From Actinomycetes bacterium (lineage in GTDB: Bacteria > Actinomycetota > Actinomycetes > Propionibacteriales > Propionibacteriaceae), in NCBI GenBank assembly GCA_023432725.1, contig JAEYUH010000334.1:1-11628 (forward strand): DNA of 11,628 nucleotides. Reading direction: 5' to 3'. The notes below the pieces were generated by a model that was not told where the DNA came from, did not search any database, and saw nothing but the letters and a program-made list of their open reading frames with translations. The position numbers and the translations under genes were made by a program. Positions 7,041 to 11,628 of the stretch are shown here, piece by piece. Each line of letters begins with the position of its first letter. Positions within the stretch are counted from its first letter, which is position 1.

Positions 7041-7967
7041 CTATCCCCCGGCCAGCAGCCGTCGGGTATCGGCGACGTCGGTGTTCATCTGGTCGATCAG
7101 GTCGTCGATGCTTGTGAACCTGATCTGGCCACGGATGAGTCCTGCGAACTCGACGGTGACCGGGGCGTCGTACAACTCGAGGTCGTCGCGGTCGAGGACG
7201 TAGGACTCCACCCGCCTGTCGATGCCGTCGAAGGTCGGGTTGGTCCCGACCGAGATCGCGGCAGGCCAACGCTCGGGCTCGGCGCCGTCGGGCAGCGGTT
7301 CGCCGTGCGCGCCGAGGTGGTCGCGCCGGGTGAGCCAGCCGGCGTAGACGCCGTCCGCGGGGCAGGCCAGGTTGGGCGGCACCGGGAGGTTGGCGGTCGG
7401 GAAGCCGAGCTCGCGGCCGCGGCGATCGCCGTGCGCCACCACCCCGCGAAACGAGAACGGACGGCCGAGGTGCTCGGCCGCGTGGGCCACGTCCCCCTCG
7501 GCGAGTGCCTGCCGGATCAGCGTCGAGCAGGTCTCCTCGTCCCCGTAGCGCACCAGGGTGATGCCTTCGACGACGAAGCGCCCGGCGGCGAGTTCGGTGA
7601 GCAGCGCCACGTCACCGGTGGCGCGGTGGCCGAACCGGAAGTTGGCCCCGACGACCACCCGGGCGGGGTTGAGCGGGGCCACCACCTCGGAGACGAACCG
7701 CTCCGGCGGCCAGGCGGCGAACTCGCGGGTGAAGGTCACCACCTCGACCCGGTCGGCGCCGGCCCGGGTGAGCAACTCGATGCGCTCCTCAAGGCTGGTC
7801 AGCAGCATCGGACCCACCTCGGGGCGCAGCACCGACACCGGGTGGGGCCAGAAGGTCACGACAACCAGGGGCAGTCCCGGCTCACGGCTGCGGGCTTCGG
7901 CCAGCACCGCCTGGTGGCCGGGGTGCACGCCGTCGAAGTTGCCGATGACGACTACCGAGCGCTCCAC
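7041..7967 (-). CDS. ribF: Bifunctional riboflavin kinase / FMN adenylyltransferase
   Basis: Makes FMN from riboflavin and then FAD from FMN, in the cytoplasm. The 308-residue product has the N-terminal adenylyltransferase domain with FDGVHPGH at 11-18 (the HxGH-type nucleotide motif), NFRFGHRATGD at 109-119 and CSTLIRQAL at 147-155. The C-terminal kinase domain has GRELGFPTANL at 184-194 with the PTAN motif at 190-193, DGVYAG at 205-210, and VESYVLD at 253-259, whose E254 matches the expected catalytic glutamate. The GTG at 7967-7965 is chosen because GGAAGG lies 6 nt upstream and no other in-frame start is near. The N-terminus is about 15 residues shorter than in many relatives and begins directly at the first beta strand. 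TATGGT at 8000-7995 could serve as a -10 for a private promoter in the 47-bp gap after truB. Confidence 0.96.
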   Translation of the reverse strand: MERSVVVIGNFDGVHPGHQAVLAEARSREPGLPLVVVTFWPHPVSVLRPEVGPMLLTSLEERIELLTRAGADRVEVVTFTREFAAWPPERFVSEVVAPLNPARVVVGANFRFGHRATGDVALLTELAAGRFVVEGITLVRYGDEETCSTLIRQALAEGDVAHAAEHLGRPFSFRGVVAHGDRRGRELGFPTANLPVPPNLACPADGVYAGWLTRRDHLGAHGEPLPDGAEPERWPAAISVGTNPTFDGIDRRVESYVLDRDDLELYDAPVTVEFAGLIRGQIRFTSIDDLIDQMNTDVADTRRLLAGG

Positions 7968-8014
7968 AACCCGCCTTCCGAATGATGCCGATGAACCATA
8001 GCAAGCCGGGCCGG

Positions 8015-8908
8015 TCAGCCGCCCACCAGCACCGCCAGGGGCAGCGCCCTGCCATCGTCGGGCCGGTACAGCGCGAGCAGGTCGTCGCCGGCCAGCAGGG
8101 CGGCCACCGGTCCGGGGATCTCGCGGTCCAGCGCCCTGCCGTGGCGGACGGCGGCAGCCTCGGCCTCGTCCAGTTCGACCACCGGGAAGCAGCGGCGGGC
8201 GACCCCGGCAAGGCCGAGCAGCGGGACCCGCGAACCGGGGTCTCCGTCCAGGCCTTCGGGTGACAGGTGCGGGTCGTCCAGCGTGAAGTCTCCGACCCGG
8301 GTACGCCGCAGGCGGGTCAGGTGCCCGCCGGTACCGAGGTCGCGGCCAAGGTCGCGGGCGAGGGCCCTGATGTAGGTGCCCGAGGAGCAGTCGACCTCCA
8401 CGTCCACGTCGAGCACGGGCAGCCCGTCGGCGTCGGCGGGACGCATCCCGGTCGCCTCGAACCGGCTGACCATCACCTCGCGGCCGGACAGCACCACGTC
8501 CTCGCCGCGCCGAACCCTCGCGTAGGCGCGCTGGCCGTCGACCTTGATCGCCGAGACCGTGGACGGCACCTGGGTGATCCGGCCGCGGTACGCCGCCAGC
8601 CGGGCCTCGACATCGTCGAGCGTGATGCCGGCAGCGCCGCGGTGCTCGACCACCTCGCCCTCGGCGTCGTCGGTGACCGTCGCCTGGCCGAGCCGGATGG
8701 TCGCCGAGTAGCTCTTGTCGGTGAGGCTGAGGTGCCCGAGCAGCCGGGTGGCCCGTCCGGCACCGACCAGCAGGACGCCGGTAGCCATCGGGTCGAGCGT
8801 CCCGGCGTGGCCGACCTTGCGGGTGCCGAGGATCCGGCGGAGCCGGCCCACCACCTGATGGGAGGTCCAGCCGGACGGCTTGTCGACGACCAGCAGGCCG
8901 TCAGTCAA
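8015..8908 (-). CDS. truB: tRNA pseudouridine(55) synthase
   Basis: Converts U55 to pseudouridine in the T-loop of tRNAs. The 297-residue product carries the catalytic motif [16 protein letters not shown] at 31-46 with catalytic D39, [17 protein letters not shown] at 114-130 and [17 protein letters not shown] at 172-188. The C-terminal part (about 240-297, with [17 protein letters not shown]) corresponds to the small extra domain of actinobacterial TruB. The start is assigned to TTG at 8908-8906: GGAGG lies 9 nt upstream, and the protein then begins [11 protein letters not shown], where relatives begin. The open frame runs 50 residues further upstream inside rbfA, but that stretch is unconserved-looking Pro/Arg-rich sequence. 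The gene overlaps the rbfA end by 8 bp, which suggests coupled translation. Confidence 0.96.
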   Translation of the reverse strand: MTDGLLVVDKPSGWTSHQVVGRLRRILGTRKVGHAGTLDPMATGVLLVGAGRATRLLGHLSLTDKSYSATIRLGQATVTDDAEGEVVEHRGAAGITLDDVEARLAAYRGRITQVPSTVSAIKVDGQRAYARVRRGEDVVLSGREVMVSRFEATGMRPADADGLPVLDVDVEVDCSSGTYIRALARDLGRDLGTGGHLTRLRRTRVGDFTLDDPHLSPEGLDGDPGSRVPLLGLAGVARRCFPVVELDEAEAAAVRHGRALDREIPGPVAALLAGDDLLALYRPDDGRALPLAVLVGG

Positions 8909-9374
8909 GCTTGCCGGCCTCCGCCCCGGTCTCCTCGAACTCGTCCCGCGGTCCCTCGTCCTCCGCGCGGCGGTAGGGGTCGGGGTCGCCGGCATAGGTG
9001 GCCCCGGCGGCGCGGGCGGCCACCTCTGCGTCCTGGGCGCGGGCGCGGGCCAGGACATCCTCGAGGTGGGCAGCGTCCTCCTCCACCCCGTCGAGCACGA
9101 AGGCCAGCGTCGGGGTGAACTTCATCCCCAAACGCTTGCCCACCGTCGACCGCAGCACCCCGCTTGCGGAGGTGAGGGCGACGGCAGTCTGCTCACGGTC
9201 AGCGGGCTCCCCCATCACCGTGTAGAACACTGTCGCCTCGCGCGCGTCCCCGGTCAGGCGGACGTCGGTCACGGTCACGAAACCCAGGCGCGGGTCCTTG
9301 ATCCGGCGTTCGAGCATCTCCGCCACTATGACCTTGATCTGCTCGGCCAATTTGGCGATGCGCGGACTTGCCAT
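8901..9374 (-). CDS. rbfA: 30S ribosome-binding factor A
   Basis: Binds the immature 30S subunit and helps process the 5' end of 16S rRNA, mainly in cold conditions. The 157-residue product shows the family core with [20 protein letters not shown] at 24-43 and the KH-like segment [17 protein letters not shown] at 70-86, followed by [10 protein letters not shown] at 87-96. The acidic tail (about 128-157) is typical of actinobacterial forms and makes it longer than the E. coli protein (133). The ATG at 9374-9372 is preceded by GGAG with 6-7 nt spacing. A longer frame continuing to 9683 crosses the poly-C tract and infB, and is not the gene. The neighbours infB and truB fit the standard operon. 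Confidence 0.95.
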   Translation of the reverse strand: MASPRIAKLAEQIKVIVAEMLERRIKDPRLGFVTVTDVRLTGDAREATVFYTVMGEPADREQTAVALTSASGVLRSTVGKRLGMKFTPTLAFVLDGVEEDAAHLEDVLARARAQDAEVAARAAGATYAGDPDPYRRAEDEGPRDEFEETGAEAGKLD

Positions 9375-9404
9375 GAACCTCTCCTGACTGCGGTGGGCGG
9401 GTGC

Positions 9405-9438
9405 GGGGGGGGGGGGGGGGGGGGGCGCCCGGGGGGGG
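9405..9438. repeat. Long homopolymer: G21, CGCCC, G8
   Basis: The plus strand has 21 consecutive Gs (9405-9425), then CGCCC, then 8 Gs (9431-9438). It fills much of the 83-bp gap between the infB stop and the rbfA start, about 25 nt from the rbfA ribosome binding site. On the sense (minus) strand it reads C8 GGGCG C21, so the mRNA would carry long C runs. Such a tract is prone to polymerase slippage, can form a G-quadruplex on the plus strand, and its exact length is doubtful in most sequencing data. Confidence 0.9.
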
Positions 9439-9457
9439 ACGCGCCACCGCGACACGC

Positions 9458-11628
9458 TCAGTTGCGCGGCTTCTCCACCATCTCGAAGGTCTCGATGATG
9501 TCGCCGATCCGGATGTCGGAGTAGTGAGCCAGCGTCATGCCGCACTCGTACCCCTCGCGGACCTCGGTGACATCGTCCTTCTCCCGCCGCAGCGAGGCGA
9601 TGGACGAGGTGTGCACCACGATGCCGTCGCGGAGCAGTCGGGCCGACGCGTTGCGCCGGATGCTGCCGTCGATCACCATGCAACCCGCGATCGTGCCGAT
9701 CTTGGAGGACTTGAAGATCTCCCTGATCTCGGCCTGGCCGCGAACCTGCTCTTCGTAGATCGGCTTCAGCATGCCCTTCAGGGCGGCTTCGACCTCGTCG
9801 ATGGCTGCGTAGATCACCGTGTAGTACCGGACGTCCACACCCGCGGCGTCGGCCATCTGGGTGGCTTTGCCCTGGGGACGGACGTTGTAGCCGATGATCA
9901 CGGCGTCGGACGCCGCCGCCAGCGAGACGTTGGTCTCGGTGATGGCGCCGACACCGCGGTCGATCACCCGCAGCACAACCTCGTCGCCCACGTCGATCTG
10001 GGACAGCGAGTCCTCCAGGGCCTCGACCGAACCGGCCGAATCGCCCTTGAGGATGAGCTTGAGCTCCTGGGTCTCGCCCTCCTTCATCTCCTTGAAGAGG
10101 TCCTCCAGCGTCTTGCGTCGCGTGGTCCGGGCCAGCAGGGCCGCCCGCTGACGGGCCTCCCGCTGCTCGGCGATCTGGCGCGCCATCCGGTCGTCCTCGA
10201 CGACCAGGAAGTTGTCGCCAGCACCGGGGACCGAGGTCAGACCGAGCACCTGCACCGGCATGGACGGCGGCGCCTCGTCGATGGTCTCACCCTTGTCGTT
10301 GATGAGTGCCCGGACCCGGCCGTGCGCCGAGCCGGCGACGATCGAGTCACCGGTATGGAGCGTGCCGCGGTGGACCAGCACGGTGGCCACCGGGCCACGG
10401 CCGCGGTCGAGGTGGGCCTCGATGGCGACACCCTGAGCGTCCATGTCCGGGTTGGCCCGCAGGTCGAGGGACGCGTCGGCGGTCAGCACGATCGCCTCCA
10501 GCAGCTCGTCCAGGCCCTGCTTGGTGACGGCCGAGACGTCGACGAACATGGTGTCGCCGCCGTACTCCTCCGGCACCAGGCCGAACTCGGTGAGCTGGCC
10601 ACGGACCTTGACCGGGTCCGCCGCCTCCTTGTCGACCTTGTTCACCGCCACCACGATCGGCACATCGGCCGCCTTGGCGTGGTTGAGAGCCTCGATGGTC
10701 TGCGGCATCACACCGTCGTCGGCGGCCACCACCAGGACGGCGATGTCGGTCGACTTCGCACCACGGGCACGCATGGCGGTGAACGCCTCGTGACCCGGGG
10801 TGTCGATGAAGGTGATCCTGCGCTCGTTGTCGTCGACCACGGTCGCGACCTGGTAGGCACCGATGGCCTGGGTGATGCCGCCGGCCTCGCCCGCCACCAC
10901 GTTGGTGTTGCGCAGGGCGTCCAGCAGCTTCGTCTTGCCGTGGTCGACGTGACCCATGACGGTGACCACCGGGGGCCGGGCCTCCAGGTCGTCCTCGTCG
11001 CCGTCGTCCTCGCCGAACTCGATGCTGAACTTCTCCAGCAGCTCGCGGTCCTCGTCCTCGGGGGAGACGACCTCGATGTTGTAGTTCAGCTCGGCACCCA
11101 GCACCTGCAGGGTGTCATCGGCCACCGACTGGGTGGCGGTCACCATCTCGCCCAGGTGGAACAGCACCTGCACCAGCGACGCCGCCTCGACGCCGATCTT
11201 CTCGGCCAGGTCGGTCAGCGAAGCGCCGCGGCGCAGCCGGACGGTCTGGCCGTCGCCCTGGCGGACGCGCACGCCGCCAATCGACGGCGCCTCCATCTGG
11301 TCGAATTCCTGGCGACGCTGCTTCTTGGACTTGCGTCCCCTGCGGGCCGGACCGCCCGGACGACCGAAGGCGCCCTGGGTGCCGGAGCCGCCACGGCCGC
11401 CACGGCCGCCACGGCCGCCGCCACCGGCGGGACCACCGGTCCCGGGGGGTCCACCGACGCCACCGCGTCCGGGAGCGCCACCGGGACGCCCACGTCCTGC
11501 AGCACCCGGAGCACCGGGACGGGCGCCGGGGCGGGCAGCGCCACCCAGCCCGGCCGAGCGCTGCGGCATCATCGCGGGGTTCGGACGCGGCATGCCAGGC
11601 AGGCCGCCGGTGCCGCCAGGACGCGGCA
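9458..11628 (-). CDS. infB: Translation initiation factor IF-2, N-terminus outside the window
   Basis: GTPase that brings initiator tRNA to the 30S subunit and promotes 50S joining. The visible 722 residues run off the right edge; the full actinobacterial protein is usually 900-1000. Counting from the Met at 11593 (internal, not the start), residues 1-90 are a Gly/Pro/Arg-rich low-complexity region. An IF2_N-type domain follows at about 120-175. The G domain has G1 GHVDHGKT at 214-221, G3 DTPGHE at 264-269, G4 NKVD at 318-321 and G5 near VSAV at 353-356. Domains II-IV follow, ending FEMVEKPRN. All GTPase motifs are intact. An acidic stretch ([11 protein letters not shown], 192-202) separates the N-terminal part from the G domain. 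rbfA follows 83 bp downstream across the poly-C tract. Confidence 0.98.
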   Translation of the reverse strand, partial: PRPGGTGGLPGMPRPNPAMMPQRSAGLGGAARPGARPGAPGAAGRGRPGGAPGRGGVGGPPGTGGPAGGGGRGGRGGRGGSGTQGAFGRPGGPARRGRKSKKQRRQEFDQMEAPSIGGVRVRQGDGQTVRLRRGASLTDLAEKIGVEAASLVQVLFHLGEMVTATQSVADDTLQVLGAELNYNIEVVSPEDEDRELLEKFSIEFGEDDGDEDDLEARPPVVTVMGHVDHGKTKLLDALRNTNVVAGEAGGITQAIGAYQVATVVDDNERRITFIDTPGHEAFTAMRARGAKSTDIAVLVVAADDGVMPQTIEALNHAKAADVPIVVAVNKVDKEAADPVKVRGQLTEFGLVPEEYGGDTMFVDVSAVTKQGLDELLEAIVLTADASLDLRANPDMDAQGVAIEAHLDRGRGPVATVLVHRGTLHTGDSIVAGSAHGRVRALINDKGETIDEAPPSMPVQVLGLTSVPGAGDNFLVVEDDRMARQIAEQREARQRAALLARTTRRKTLEDLFKEMKEGETQELKLILKGDSAGSVEALEDSLSQIDVGDEVVLRVIDRGVGAITETNVSLAAASDAVIIGYNVRPQGKATQMADAAGVDVRYYTVIYAAIDEVEAALKGMLKPIYEEQVRGQAEIREIFKSSKIGTIAGCMVIDGSIRRNASARLLRDGIVVHTSSIASLRREKDDVTEVREGYECGMTLAHYSDIRIGDIIETFEMVEKPRN
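11387..11419 (-). repeat. 9-bp tandem repeat in the IF-2 low-complexity region
   Basis: The plus-strand unit GCCGCCACG occurs three times in exact tandem, plus a 6-bp partial copy. It encodes a run of Gly-Gly-Arg triplets in IF-2. The unit is a multiple of three, so gain or loss of copies would keep the reading frame. Confidence 0.85.

Noticed and set aside
8901..9683. Extended rbfA of 260 residues starting inside infB
   Set aside because: The extra 103 residues cross the infB end in a wrong frame and read the C runs as poly-proline; the conserved protein and a good ribosome binding site start at 9374.
11387..11419. Possible CRISPR-like repeat
   Set aside because: Units are 9 bp in direct tandem without spacers and lie inside the infB reading frame.

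Overview
This window comes from a high-GC actinobacterial chromosome. The evidence is the close match of Pnp, S15, IF2 and RbfA to actinobacterial versions, the G/P/R-rich N-terminal region of IF2, GTG and TTG starts, and hairpins without U-tracts. A member of the Propionibacteriales is a plausible guess, but the sequence alone does not prove it.

The backbone is the conserved translation and RNA-processing cluster, read on the minus strand. From right to left it holds infB (N-terminus outside the window), rbfA, truB, ribF, and then, after an interruption, rpsO and pnp (C-terminal part outside the window). rbfA and truB overlap by 8 bp. A striking 21-G plus 8-G homopolymer lies between infB and rbfA, just upstream of the rbfA ribosome binding site.

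Between ribF and rpsO, which are often close neighbours in actinobacteria, sit about 5.3 kb of other genes. These are an unrecognised 142-codon minus-strand gene, a plus-strand GNAT acetyltransferase, a minus-strand methionine-rich lipoprotein, and a plus-strand pntA-pntB operon for the proton-translocating NAD(P) transhydrogenase. pntB and the lipoprotein gene converge on a perfect 34-bp palindrome that probably terminates both transcripts.

The region of most interest is the 305-bp divergent spacer between rpsO and pntA. The presumed rpsO leader can be drawn as a compact three-way junction just upstream of the rpsO ribosome binding site. S15 binds a three-way junction in 16S rRNA, so this is a credible autoregulatory mRNA element. 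A second strong hairpin lies between rpsO and pnp, where enterobacteria carry a processing and attenuation site. No tRNA, rRNA, CRISPR array, insertion sequence or phage gene was seen.
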